From NCBI GenBank assembly GCA_965201085.1, contig CBDAVS010000016.1, forward strand, positions 434,001-498,000: a stretch of DNA of 64,000 nucleotides, read 5' to 3'. A program made the translations under genes and the position numbers. The stretch comes from JAPOUP01 sp965201085 (GTDB lineage Bacteria; Pseudomonadota; Alphaproteobacteria; Rhodobacterales; Rhodobacteraceae). Positions 36,456 to 45,244 of this stretch are shown piece by piece; the stretch's first letter is position 1; the number at the start of each line of letters is the position of its first letter. A model generated the notes under the pieces. The model was not told where the DNA came from and ran no database searches. It was given only the letters and a program-made list of their open reading frames with translations.

Positions 36456-37423
36456 GCGGCACGGAAAGCGCCCGGAAAATCGCATCGCAAGGGACTGACG
36501 CTGCTACGGATCGCTGACATCTTTCAGGACGAGCGGAAGTCGAAGGAATGGCTGGCGGAGCGGCGCTGACAGGGAAAGCCCACATATCCGCGCTGCGGAT
36601 CGGGGAACGTTCAGTCAGGTATCAGGCATCCAAACCAGACGCACCGCTGCAGGGACTGCCCGAACAGGAAGATGTTCTCGGTCAAGACAGGAACCGTCAT
36701 GGAGTCGTCGAACATCAGGTATCGGCACTGGGCGATAGGTATCCATCCGTTCACGACGAGCATCAAAGGCGTTTCGTCCATGCGGCTTCACCGCGAGATT
36801 GGCATTGGCCAGAAAGCGGCATGGTTCATGCTCCACCGGCTGCGTACGGCGTATGAGGCGGAAACCGGTCCGTTCTCAGGTCCCGTTGAGGCGGACGAGA
36901 CCTACGTGGGCGGGCTGGAGCGGAACAGGCACGCCAGCAGGAAACTGAACGCCGGGCGGGGCGGCGTCGGGAAGTCAATCGTCGTAGGCGCCAAGGACAG
37001 GGAAACGAACAAGGTCGCGGCGAAGGTCGTTACCGATACCAATGCCAGCACCCTGAAGGATTAACTTCTGCGGGTCGTCGGCGAGGACGCGCTGATCCAC
37101 ACGGACGACAACGCGGCTTACGCGGGCTTCGACCGCAGGCATGAAACGGTTTGCCACAGCGCGGGAGAATACGTGCGGGAGCGCGTTCACACTAACGGTA
37201 GTCGTTCCGGGCGATGCTCAAACGCTCCCATAAAGGCGTCTATCACAAAATGAGCAAGAAGCGCCTTCCCCGCTACGTGGATGAATTCGTCGGGCGACAC
37301 AACGTGAGGAAAATGCACACCAAGGACCGGATGGGCGACATGGTGCGGTCCATGGACGGCAAGCGGATTCGCTACATCGACCTCATAGCCGACAATGGAC
37401 TGCCGAGCGGGGCGAGGTCCTGA
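36456..37423 (+). pseudogene. IS1595-family transposase
   Basis: The frame reads ARKAPGKSHRKGLTLLRIAD at the start (the family N-terminus is often preceded by Met, lost here). Then come an in-frame TGA near 36567 and a CPxC-like zinc-ribbon area with a frameshift. The core is GTVMESSNIRYRHWAIGIHP, IGQKAAWFMLHRLRTAYEA, VEADETYVGGLERNRHA (the DDE-type E-A-D-E-T-Y-V-G-G hallmark) and HTDDNAAYAGFDRRHETVCH. A TAA interrupts near 37062 and a frameshift occurs near 37200, before HKGVYHKMSKKRLPRYVDEF. The enzyme is inactive as read. Its final TGA overlaps the methylase ATG by one base, showing that transposase and R-M genes evolved as one unit. Confidence 0.85.
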
Positions 37424-39491
37424 TGTCTCTGGACATGGTGCCCGAGCAGGAAATCCGGTACTCGCCGATAAGCAGCGTCTGGGAAGGAAGCGACGCCGAC
37501 CTGATTGAATGCATGCTTCGGTTCTATCCGTCGGTTCCGCCTGAACCCATACTTGATGCGACATACAACGCAGGCCGTTTCTGGCGTGGATCCAGCCGAC
37601 GGATCATATCCATGGATATAGACCCTAAATACAGCCCGATGATCGTTGCCGACAACCGTAACGTGACCTGCGTCACCGACTCCTCATTCGGCGTGGTTGT
37701 CTATGATCCTCCGCATGTCGGGCCGCAGGGTCGGGACAAGAGCCACAAGCGGTTCGACGTTGATTTCGGAGCGACAATGAAATGTGGTGCGGATGAGAGT
37801 TGGACGCTAAGCTATCTAGTGTCCGCCAGAAAACCGCCAGTCTGCGGATTTTTCGCGATAGATGACGGAATCCGCCTTGCGGGGAATCACCGGATATGGC
37901 GGTCAGGGTATGCCGCGGAATCCGCCAGTCCTCCACCCGGGAGGCACCGATGCGCAGGGTCCACGACACTCAGCGGAGGCCCGATGCCCCCGACATCACG
38001 AGGATCGGGCCGACTGTCAGGTCAAGGGACGACATCCCGGTGGTCCCGATCGGCCTCCAGGACCCCTGCGGCGACGAAGGGACCCGAAAGCGGCTGTCCG
38101 GGCTTCCGGACAGGATGGTGCTGCCCGGAAAGAGCCGCCGGGTCGGCAGGCCGGGGATGGAACCGTTGACCATCCCGGTGCCGGGGGTCGTGAAGCAGGG
38201 TCCCGGGTGCGGTTTCGACCGGCTTCGGGAACCGGCGTCTGGTTGACAGCGTGTCGCTCCCCTCGCCGGAGCTTCCCGCCGAGGTCGGAAAGATGGTCGT
38301 GGAGAGGGGCCACAGGGTGGCCGAAAAAAAGCCTGGCGCCGCGTTGCGCGGCCGCCGTCATTCCTTCGTGGCCGGGACCGAAGTCCACTGTCCGACGGAC
38401 CGCAGCCTGCCGATGGACGCGGCGCGGTGCATGGTCCGGGACGTGTCCCGGGCCTGCGGGGGGCCTGGGCCGCCCGGCTGGCGGCGGAAGGAACATCTGT
38501 GCAGGAAGCTCCGCAGGCCCTGTCCCGGTGTCGCCACGTCACGGCTCGCCAACCCGCGCCCGAGGGACGTGGAGGCGCCGCTTCGGTCCGCCCTGAAGCT
38601 GGCGGACAGGGCGGAGGCGGGCCGCGCCGAGATCGACGGTATGTTGGGTATCCCGGGCCCATCGGACAGTATCCGGGGCTTCATCGGCCATGTCAGGCAC
38701 CGGGCGGACCTGACCGGACGGCGGATCCTGAAGGGAGGGACGATCCCGCACCGCGGGAAGGTGCACCCGATATCCGGGCCGCACACCCGCTGGATATCGA
38801 AGGGAAAGGCCGGGGTCCCGGTGAAGCCCGGCGTCCCCGTCCGCGTCCTTGAGGACCGTCACGGATTCCTCCCGCACCGTTCGGTGATGTGGGAGGGGAG
38901 CGACGTGGACGTGGCGGTCCCCATGGGCGGGGAGGCGCGGGCCCGGTTCCCCGACCTGTCGGTGGTGAGCTTCGACCGCGGTCCGCACAGCCCCCCCGGA
39001 CCGGCCGGGGCCTGACGGGATGCCGGAGCCGGCGCCGTGCCGCGGAAAGGCAGGCTGTCGAAGGCGGACCGCGTCCGGGAAAGCGGGGAGGCGTTCCGCG
39101 GGGCGCGGCGCTCCGACGGGCCCGGCCAGGGTCCCGTGAAGCCGGAATCCGCCGGATCCGGCCCTGTCACCGGAAAAACACGGGGTTTTCTGGCAGACAC
39201 TATCTATATCCGCCATTACTGAGAGAGGCGAAAAGGGTACTGAAACCGGAGGGGCTGCTGCTGGCCAAGATCACCTATATGGTCAACAACCATAGATCCC
39301 GCTGGGCTCACTGCGATTTTATGCGCATGGCCGACGAGGCCGGCTTCACGGTATGCGACCTGATCATCAAGATCAGGCGCGGTCCCATGATGTCGAATCG
39401 CAGGAAAACAGCCCACCATGCACGGAAGCGTCACTGTTTCTGGATCATATGCCGCAACGGAAACCGCTGCGAACGGCTTCCGCGTGGGTGA
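37423..39491 (+). pseudogene. DNA methylase of the transposon R-M system, split by an ISNCY element
   Basis: Coding segments are 37423-37818 and 39207-39491. Joined after removing the IS and one copy of the 6-bp duplication TATCTA, they give an uninterrupted 226-residue protein reading through SYLYPPLLREAKRVLKPEGL. Features are the SAM-binding region EPILDATYNAGRFWRGSSRR followed by ISMDIDPKY, the catalytic VVVYDPPHVGPQGRDKSHKR (DPPH variant of DPPY), and the C-terminal LLLAKITYMVNNHRSRWAHC. It would protect host DNA from the adjacent endonuclease. As it stands the gene is inactivated. The right-hand fragment ends eight bases inside the endonuclease start region, indicating coupling. Confidence 0.85.
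37819..39200 (+). mobile_element. ISNCY-type element, copy 2 (1382 bp, internally deleted)
   Basis: The terminal repeats are the same as in copy 1. It is flanked by an exact 6-bp duplication, TATCTA (37813-37818 and 39201-39206). The transposase region (ATG 37950 to about 39015) shares the N-terminal and core blocks with copy 1 but is frame-disrupted. It also lacks the C-terminal part, where copy 1 has about 300 bp more. It is therefore non-autonomous, yet it shows a clean insertion into the methylase gene. Confidence 0.9.
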
Positions 39492-40067
39492 CCAGCGCGA
39501 ATACAACCCGCTGAGCGTCGAGGAACTGGGAAGGAATGCGGTTCGCAGGCTGATGGAATATCCGGCCACCCAACTTCCTCCGGCGGTTTCGTTCACTGGT
39601 GCCGGTGTCTACACGATCCACTACCGGGGGGATTACCAGCCATACGCCGGACTTCCGGATGAGGAGTCGATCTATGTCGGGAAGGCCGAGATCCGCGGGA
39701 GGCGGCAGGTCCGTGCGGGCAAGGCGCGTCCGTCAGCGGACCTTCACAAGAGACTGTCCGAGCATGCCGCATCCATCGAAGCTGCGCACAATCTGCATCT
39801 CGGCGATTTCCGCTGCCGGTGGCTCATTCTCGATTCCATCTGGATCGGGCTGACGGAGCAGGTTCTTATCGCGGCGCACCGCCCTTTATGGAATTCCGTT
39901 GTTGACGGGTTCGACAACCACGATCCCGGCGGAGGGAGAGGAAACGCTCGCATTGGGACACGCTGCATGCCGGTCGGCGGTGGGCCGAGCGGCTTCGGGA
40001 CAATGATCAGAGCGCGGACGATATCCTTGCGGGCATCGCCAGGCACAGAGGAGGGAGAAGGACATGA
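39484..40067 (+). pseudogene. Eco29kI-family (GIY-YIG) restriction endonuclease, frameshifted
   Basis: The likely GTG start at 39484 overlaps the methylase stop by eight bases. The protein shows GVYTIHYRGDYQPYAGLPDE then SIYVGKAEIRGRRQVRAG (the GIY and YVG parts of the nuclease motif), LHKRLSEHAASIEAAHNLHL, FRCRWLILDSIWIGLTEQ and PLWNSVVDGFDNHDPGGGRG. These are the Eco29kI family blocks in order. The family C-terminus (SHWDTLHAGRRWAERL) is present one frame away, so one base is missing near 39950. With that base the protein ends at 40067. Eco29kI cuts CCGCGG; the specificity of this relative is unknown. The frameshift should disable it, consistent with loss of the methylase. Confidence 0.85.
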
Positions 40068-40230
40068 AAGAATCAACGGAGCGCATCCCGCGCGCAACGC
40101 CAGACCAAGCGATTACCAGCCCAGCAGGGCGGAGATGGAGGAAACCATCGACCTGCCGGGCGCGGATATGGAGACGCTCAGGGACGCGTTCTTCCAGCCA
40201 TTGAAGGATCCCAAATCCCGGAGTTCCTGA
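40064..40230 (+). pseudogene. Small ORF downstream of the endonuclease, probably frameshifted
   Basis: The ATG at 40064 overlaps the corrected endonuclease stop as ATGA (MKESTERIPRA). The part that looks protein-like, DYQPSRAEMEETIDLPGADM then ETLRDAFFQPLKDPK, is in another frame ending at 40230, so one indel lies between. It is acidic, about 55 residues, with no recognised family. Its coupling suggests an accessory or control protein of the R-M operon (inference). Confidence 0.45.
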
Positions 40231-40237
40231 AACGTGC

Positions 40238-40310
40238 TGGAGACCCGGGCCGGATTCGAACCGGCGTGATCCCACGTGCAAGGGGGCCCTAACCGCTCGG
40301 CCACCGGATC
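40238..40310 (-). tRNA. tRNA-like gene inside the transposon (anticodon probably TGC, Ala; arm imperfect)
   Basis: On the minus strand the 5' GATCCGG pairs with 3' CCGGGTC as a 7-bp acceptor stem, followed by T and an encoded CCA. The T-arm GCCGGTTCGAATCCGGC is perfect. The D-arm GCCGAGCGGTTAGGGC has the invariant A14, GG and A21. The anticodon region (CCCCTTGCACGTGGG) reads CT-TGC-AC as a loop, but the stem has mismatches and the whole molecule is 73 nt including CCA, about three short. It is either a degenerate tRNA-Ala or an unusual passenger tRNA. Confidence 0.55.
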
Positions 40311-40413
40311 TCCGATGCGTATCGCAAGGTGTTGCGCTAGAAAACGACTTATGGTAGAAAGCCTTACACTACCTATAGCCGCATTCTGACATCGTAAACC
40401 TCATGCGGTGTGA

Positions 40414-40431
40414 CCGCCCTAGATAGGGCGG
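40414..40431. terminator. GC-rich hairpin near the right end of the transposon
   Basis: CCGCCCTA and TAGGGCGG form an 8-bp stem with a two-base loop. No T-run follows on either strand, so termination is only possible, not shown. Confidence 0.3.
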
Positions 40432-40492
40432 CCACGGTTCTCATACAGGCAGGTCGATTGAGAGTCGAGTCCAAAGCGGGCCATCAACACGA

Positions 40493-40519
40493 GAAATGTT
40501 ACTATTCGATATAATTCCC
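40493..40519 (-). repeat. Right terminal inverted repeat of the transposon
   Basis: Exact reverse complement of 36372-36398 over 27 bp, ending CGATATAATTCCC. A short host spacer (40520-40714) with no gene separates it from dgoK. Confidence 0.85.
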
Positions 40520-40714
40520 TATTTTTTACTGCACCAACGATTTAAGACCTGGTGGACGGTATATCCGTACCGTCCTACCCTCGTCCTTGATTACAGAAGA
40601 ATTCATCGTCAGCTACCCGATCCAAAGCGATCCCGTCTCGATTCCCGCAAACGCTTCAAAACGAATGCTCAAACGACAAGTGCTGCTGCTTTCCGGAAGT
40701 CTGGCAATTAGAGG

Positions 40715-41629
40715 ATGAAAACCGCACCTACCGAAACCGACTGGGTCGCGGTCGATTGGGGCACTTCAAACCTTCGCGTCTGGTCCATGACCGACGCCGG
40801 AGAAATACTGGACCACGTCCATTCCGATGGCGGTATGGCGACACTGAAACCAAACGAATTCGAACCCACGCTGCTGGGACTCATATCGGGATGGCTCGAT
40901 GACCGCCACATTCCAGTAATTGCCTGTGGTATGGTCGGTGCCAAGCAGGGATGGATCGAGGCACCTTACCTGACGGTTCCATGCCCTGTTGACATAGCAC
41001 CATCCGCCAGAGTCCCAACCTCAGACCCGCATCTCGACGTTGAAATCATCGCAGGCATCTGCCAAAGCAGCCCGCCCGATGTAATGCGTGGAGAAGAAAC
41101 GCAGATCGCTGGATATCTGGCCTGTAATCCCGAATTTGATGGAGTGCTCTGTCTCCCGGGCACACATACCAAATGGGTTCATGTTTCGGCCCGCGAAATA
41201 GTCAGCTTCCGTACTTTCATGACCGGAGAGCTGTTCACACTGCTATCCGAGCGTTCCGTTCTCCGACATTCGATGGGTGGACAGGGATGGGATGCAGCGG
41301 CGTTTACCAACGCGTTGGATATCACCCGCGCCCGTCCGGAATCGCTGGCCACACATCTGTTCGCGCTGCGCGCCGCTGACCTGCTGCGTGGCCAGTCGGG
41401 AGCAATGGCAAGGTCGAACCTCTCGGGATTGTTGATCGGTGCCGAACTCGCAGCCGCGAGACCTTATTGGCTTGGCCAGCCAGTGTCGTTGATCGGTGCG
41501 CCCGACCTCACGTCCGTCTACGCCACCGCACTCCGTGCGCAGGGCGTCGATCCTACGGAAACCAATGGTGATGAAATGACAATTGCCGGACTGACCTCCG
41601 CATACACAGCCTTCCGGAAAAAGAAATGA
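40715..41629 (+). CDS. dgoK: 2-dehydro-3-deoxygalactonokinase
   Basis: A 304-residue sugar-acid kinase of the DgoK family that phosphorylates 2-keto-3-deoxygalactonate in the De Ley-Doudoroff pathway. VAVDWGTSNLRVWSMTDAGE (residues 11-30) is the phosphate-binding DWGTSN motif. Later blocks are IACGMVGAKQGWIEAPYLTV, MRGEETQIAGYLA and VLCLPGTHTKWVHV, with the C-terminal LSGLLIGAELAAARPYW. The gene is intact and is first of a three-gene operon; its stop overlaps the aldolase start by an ATGA. Confidence 0.95.
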   Translation: MKTAPTETDWVAVDWGTSNLRVWSMTDAGEILDHVHSDGGMATLKPNEFEPTLLGLISGWLDDRHIPVIACGMVGAKQGWIEAPYLTVPCPVDIAPSARVPTSDPHLDVEIIAGICQSSPPDVMRGEETQIAGYLACNPEFDGVLCLPGTHTKWVHVSAREIVSFRTFMTGELFTLLSERSVLRHSMGGQGWDAAAFTNALDITRARPESLATHLFALRAADLLRGQSGAMARSNLSGLLIGAELAAARPYWLGQPVSLIGAPDLTSVYATALRAQGVDPTETNGDEMTIAGLTSAYTAFRKKK

Positions 41630-42230
41630 GCCGCGCCCTTATCGCCATACTTCGCGGCATCGAACCGAAGCAGGCCGTTTCGGCCGCTGAAGCCCTGATC
41701 GGAGCGGGCATAACGCGCATCGAAGTGCCGCTTAACTCCCCAGACCCGCTCGAAAGCATCGCGGAAATGGTCGACGCGCTCGGATCTCATGCACTTATCG
41801 GCGCGGGAACCGTTCTAAAGCCAGAAGAGGTCACCCTCGTGCGGCGGGCGGGAGGGCAGCTTATTGTTTCACCCAACTGCCGAAGAAAGGTCATCGGGGC
41901 AACGCGGTCGGAGGGCCTGCAGAGTTGGCCGGGGTGATGACCCCGACCGAATGCTTCAATGCCCTGCGCTGGGGCGCGACCGGCCTGAAGCTGTTTCCGG
42001 CCTCATTGGTAGGTCCAGGCGGGATACAGGCGATTCGTGCGGTGCTCCCCACCGACGCTCCCGTCTATGCCGTTGGTGGCGTAAACCCTAACAACTTCGC
42101 CGAATGGCTCGCGGCTGGCGCGAATGGATTCGGCATCGGCTCCCATCTTTACTCACCAGGTATGAAAACCGACGAAATCGGCATCCGCGCCCGCGATGTC
42201 GTGGCCGCTTACGATGAGGCACTGAGATGA
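41626..42230 (+). pseudogene. dgoA: 2-dehydro-3-deoxy-6-phosphogalactonate aldolase, single frameshift
   Basis: The first frame (41626-41937) has LIAILRGIEPKQAVSAAEAL, ITRIEVPLNSPDPLESIAEM and ALIGAGTVLKPEEV, then VSPNC. The second (from about 41930) has GVMTPTECFNALRWGATGLK with the Schiff-base Lys, LFPASLVGPGGIQAIRAVLP and AVGGVNPNNFAEWLAAGANG. The family sequence would read straight through WPGVMTPTE. One G is missing from the run at about 41929-41934, giving WPG and a stop. Unless this is a sequencing error or is rescued by slippage, the aldolase is inactive. It cleaves the phosphorylated acid to pyruvate and glyceraldehyde-3-phosphate. It is coupled by ATGA to both neighbours. Confidence 0.85.
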
Positions 42231-43087
42231 CCGCAACGCTTTATGACCACCGTAGCTGCGAACTGGGGGAAGGCCCTCTCTGGCATCCGGGTCGGGGCCA
42301 ACTGTTCTGGTTCGACATACTCGGCCGTCGCTTGCTGTCACGCGACGGCGATGGTTACCGAGAATGGAAATTCGCCGAGTATGTTTCCGCCGCTGGATGG
42401 CTCGATCGAAATAGCCTTATGATCGCCGGCGAAACGAGACTGTTTACGTTCGACATGGAGTCCGGTGCCGAGAAAACGATTTGTCCACTTGAAGCGGACA
42501 ATCCGAAAACCCGCTCCAATGACGGACGCGCGGATTCGCATGGCGGTTTCTGGATCGGTACTATGGGCAAGAAGGCCGAGAGCGGGGCCGGTGCGATATA
42601 CCGCTATTTCAAAGGTGAGTTGCGCCGTGTTCACTCCGGAATCACAATTCCCAATTCGATCTGTTTCGCACCCGATGGCACGGTCGCATATTTTGCCGAT
42701 ACACCAGACCGCCGTATAATGGCGCAGGCGCTCGGAACCGATGGTTGGCCGACCTGCGAGCCGACCGCTCTTATCGATCTTCGTGCCGATGGGCTGAATC
42801 CGGACGGCTCGGTCACGGATTCCGAGGGTAACATCTGGAATGCGCAATGGGGTGCGTCCCGTATCGCCGGTTACCGCCCGGACGGGAGCTTCATCGAAGC
42901 GTTCGCGTTTCCCGCCCTTCATACGTCTTGCCCCGCGTTCGGTGGCACGGACCTCTCGACGCTGTTCTGTACCACGGCACGGGAACACCTCTCACCCGAA
43001 GTGATCGCCGAACATCCTGAAAACGGAAAAACCTTCTCTGTAGAAACTTCCATCACCGGCTGGAATGAACCGCAGGTCATTCTATGA
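42227..43087 (+). CDS. SMP-30/gluconolactonase family sugar lactonase
   Basis: A 286-residue six-bladed beta-propeller hydrolase. LGEGPLWHPGRGQLFWFDIL has the first metal-ligand Glu. SNDGRADSHGGFWIGTMGKK has the conserved N-D-G-x-x-D-x-x-G block. ITIPNSICFAPDGTVAYFAD has the second Asn ligand region, and GLNPDGSVTDSEGNIWNAQW carries the Asp/Asn ligands (usually P-D-G-x-x-x-D-x-x-G-x-x-W). In this operon it most likely opens galactono-lactone or a related lactone before dehydration to the substrate of DgoK (inference). The start overlaps the dgoA stop (ATGA). It appears intact. Confidence 0.9.
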   Translation: MTATLYDHRSCELGEGPLWHPGRGQLFWFDILGRRLLSRDGDGYREWKFAEYVSAAGWLDRNSLMIAGETRLFTFDMESGAEKTICPLEADNPKTRSNDGRADSHGGFWIGTMGKKAESGAGAIYRYFKGELRRVHSGITIPNSICFAPDGTVAYFADTPDRRIMAQALGTDGWPTCEPTALIDLRADGLNPDGSVTDSEGNIWNAQWGASRIAGYRPDGSFIEAFAFPALHTSCPAFGGTDLSTLFCTTAREHLSPEVIAEHPENGKTFSVETSITGWNEPQVIL

Positions 43088-43328
43088 CAGATGCGTTCGG
43101 TCCTGACCGCCGGGCTTCGATGGTATCCGCACCTGTACGCCGGACTGGTTCTACAACTCTCCCAATCGCAACGCCGGTGAGTTCCGAGGTTCAAACAGGC
43201 GCTCACGGAAAGTCCACAAGAACGTTCAACCTCGGGCCTCAAACGAGTTCAAATGCGGTGACCCCAATAGCCAGCTCCGCACATGGCACTCTGAGTTTAT
43301 CCGGATTTATGGTGCGGTCCGAGGCGGT

Positions 43329-44219
43329 TCATGGCCACTTCGCGATCGGCGGCAGGCTCATGAGAACCGCGTCCGCGTCATGCCCAGTCTCAAGTCCGAA
43401 TCTCGTACCGCGATCATAGAGAAGGTTGTATTCGACATAGAGACCGCGATGGATAAGCTGGACCTCCCTCTCGGCCTCTGTCCAGGACATCGAACGACGC
43501 CCCTCGACAACACCTAAAAACGCGGGAAGAAACGCATCTCCCACGTCCTTGGTGAACGCGAAGTCCACCTCCCAGTCACCGGTTTTGAGGTCATCGAAGA
43601 AAATGCCACCGACTCCGCGTGCGCGACCTCGGTGTCGAACGAGGAAATATTCGTCCGCCCGGGCTTTGAAGCGGTCATAATAGTCCGGAGAATGCCTGTC
43701 GCAACATTCTCTCAGCACCGCGTGAAACGCCTTCGTGTCCTCCTCGTATTCAATGCAGGGATTGAGGTCGGTACCGCCACCAAACCAGCATGTATAGGGA
43801 GTCCAGAACATGCGGGTGTTCATATGAACGGCAGGTGTGTGCGGGTTTCGCATATGCGCGACAAGACTGATACCCGACGCCCAAAATCGGGAATCATCCT
43901 CCATGCCCGGTACACCCCGGGCCGTAATCGCCGCTTGCGCGGCTTCACCAAGAGTCCCGTAGACGGTCGAGACATTGACACCGACCTTCTCGAATACCAG
44001 TCCACCGCGCATCACACTCATGCGCCCGCCGCCACCTTCGGATCCTCCATCCCCTTTCCTCGTGGTCTCGCGGACATCGAACCGGCCAGGCGGGTCTGAG
44101 TCCAAACGGTCAGCGCCCTGACTGTCCTCAAGCGCCTCAAACGCTGAAACGATCCTGTCACGCAGGCCATTGAACCAGGCCGAGGCCCGGGCCTTTCGCT
44201 CGTCGAAGGCATCGCTCAT
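43329..44219 (-). CDS. hemF: Oxygen-dependent coproporphyrinogen-III oxidase
   Basis: A 296-residue cytosolic enzyme that decarboxylates coproporphyrinogen III to protoporphyrinogen IX using O2. Characteristic blocks are MSVMRGGLVFEKVGVNVSTV, SLVAHMRNPHTPAVHMNTRM (metal/active-site His), WFGGGTDLNPCIEYEEDTKA, GIFFDDLKTGDWEVDFAFTK, and YVEYNLLYDRGTRFGLETGH near the C-terminus. Length is normal. The gene is monocistronic here. The presence of HemF and HemH in the window shows aerobic haem synthesis. Confidence 0.97.
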   Translation of the reverse strand: MSDAFDERKARASAWFNGLRDRIVSAFEALEDSQGADRLDSDPPGRFDVRETTRKGDGGSEGGGGRMSVMRGGLVFEKVGVNVSTVYGTLGEAAQAAITARGVPGMEDDSRFWASGISLVAHMRNPHTPAVHMNTRMFWTPYTCWFGGGTDLNPCIEYEEDTKAFHAVLRECCDRHSPDYYDRFKARADEYFLVRHRGRARGVGGIFFDDLKTGDWEVDFAFTKDVGDAFLPAFLGVVEGRRSMSWTEAEREVQLIHRGLYVEYNLLYDRGTRFGLETGHDADAVLMSLPPIAKWP

Positions 44220-44403
44220 GACAGATCGGTTCCCGAAGATTCAGATGATGATGTGGTTCCGCGATCGGTCGGTCAACTGGAATTTTCCGCGCACTGCATC
44301 CGGAACGGTCGGCCTAACGAAGCGGAAGCGTCCCCGATATTGGGAACACCGACTTCCACCAGATCATAGAGCGCGGCATTCCGCTCTGCAAAGCAACCCA
44401 TGT

Positions 44404-45216
44404 TCAATGTACCGGCGCGTCGACGGAATCGATCAGCGTGCGCCCGCCATCAACGGTGATGGTCTGCCCGGTGACAAATCCCGATCCTTCGGATGCCAGG
44501 AACTGCGCCGCCTCCGCAGCCTCGGCGGCGCTCGCGATCCGTCCCAGAGGCGTATGGTTGATTATTTCACTGCGGCCATCGCTGTCCTCTTTCAGGGCCT
44601 CCTGAAGGCTTGCGCTCCTCATGCTGCCACACGCGATCGCATTGACGCGAACTCGGTGATGGGCAAGCGCCACCGCCATCGAGCGGGTCATCTGGTCGAG
44701 CGCGGCGCAGCTTACGGAATAGGCCAGCAGCTTGGGATGCGCACGCCGCGCCGCTATGGAACTGACATTCACGATTGAACCTGCCGACGCCTTACTGTCT
44801 CCGTTCTCTCCGGCCTGAACGATCATCTGGCGTGCGAACGCCTGGGTCAGGCGAAGGCTTGTCAGCAGATTCTGCTCGATCAACTCGACCATCGAATCCT
44901 TTTCCGGGTCCAGCGGATCGGAAAGCACCACCTGACGACAGGCATTGACCAGAATGTCCACCCGATCGAAGGCATCGATCGTGGTTGACATAAGGTTTGT
45001 GATCGAAAGTTTCTTTCGCAGGTCGCCCGTAAAGTAACGAACGTTGGATCTTTCTCTTTCAGCCAGTTCGCCGATTTCCCACTTGAGCTGTTTCTCGTCG
45101 CGATCGGCGAACACCACATTCGCCTGCCGATCGGCGAAATGCCGGGCAATGGCAAGGCCAATCCCGTTGGCCGCCCCCGTGACCACGGCGGTCTTTCCGG
45201 AAATCGAAAAGGACAT
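44404..45216 (-). CDS. SDR-family oxidoreductase with an altered active site
   Basis: A 270-residue short-chain dehydrogenase/reductase. The NAD(P)-binding TGAANGIGLAIARHFADR lies at residues 11-28. VNVSSIAARR carries the catalytic Ser. YSVSCAALDQMTRSMAVALA carries the catalytic Tyr, but the Lys of Y-x-x-x-K is Cys here. The usual NNAG is also altered (VNACRQVV). The C-terminal TGQTITVDGGRTLIDSV is typical. Loss of the Lys, which positions cofactor and lowers the Tyr pKa, predicts reduced or lost activity. The start at 45216 was chosen because the SDR fold begins at SISGKTAVVTG. The gene follows the RsmC-like gene by 28 bp on the same strand. Confidence 0.85.
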   Translation of the reverse strand: MSFSISGKTAVVTGAANGIGLAIARHFADRQANVVFADRDEKQLKWEIGELAERERSNVRYFTGDLRKKLSITNLMSTTIDAFDRVDILVNACRQVVLSDPLDPEKDSMVELIEQNLLTSLRLTQAFARQMIVQAGENGDSKASAGSIVNVSSIAARRAHPKLLAYSVSCAALDQMTRSMAVALAHHRVRVNAIACGSMRSASLQEALKEDSDGRSEIINHTPLGRIASAAEAAEAAQFLASEGSGFVTGQTITVDGGRTLIDSVDAPVH

Positions 45217-45244
45217 TGCCCCCGGAACCTCCCTGTTGCCCGTT

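Larger units (their letters stand above)
36372..40519 (+). mobile_element. IS1595-family transposon carrying a restriction-modification system (4.15 kb)
   Basis: It is bounded by perfect 27-bp terminal inverted repeats at 36372-36398 (starting GGGAATTATATCGAATAGTA) and 40493-40519. Contents in order: IS1595-type transposase pseudogene; DNA methylase whose start overlaps the transposase stop by one base (TGATG); Eco29kI-like endonuclease; a small ORF coupled by ATGA; and a tRNA-like gene on the other strand. An ISNCY element (37819-39200) is nested in the methylase. Without it the transposon would be about 2.76 kb. IS1595 elements are known to carry passenger genes. The AT-rich flanks (AAAATTTT and TATTTTTT) do not give a certain target duplication. 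Confidence 0.8.

Noticed and set aside
40493..40519. GAAATGTTA motif in the transposon end considered as a Zur box
   Set aside because: Only half of the consensus matches and the sequence is fully explained as the terminal inverted repeat.
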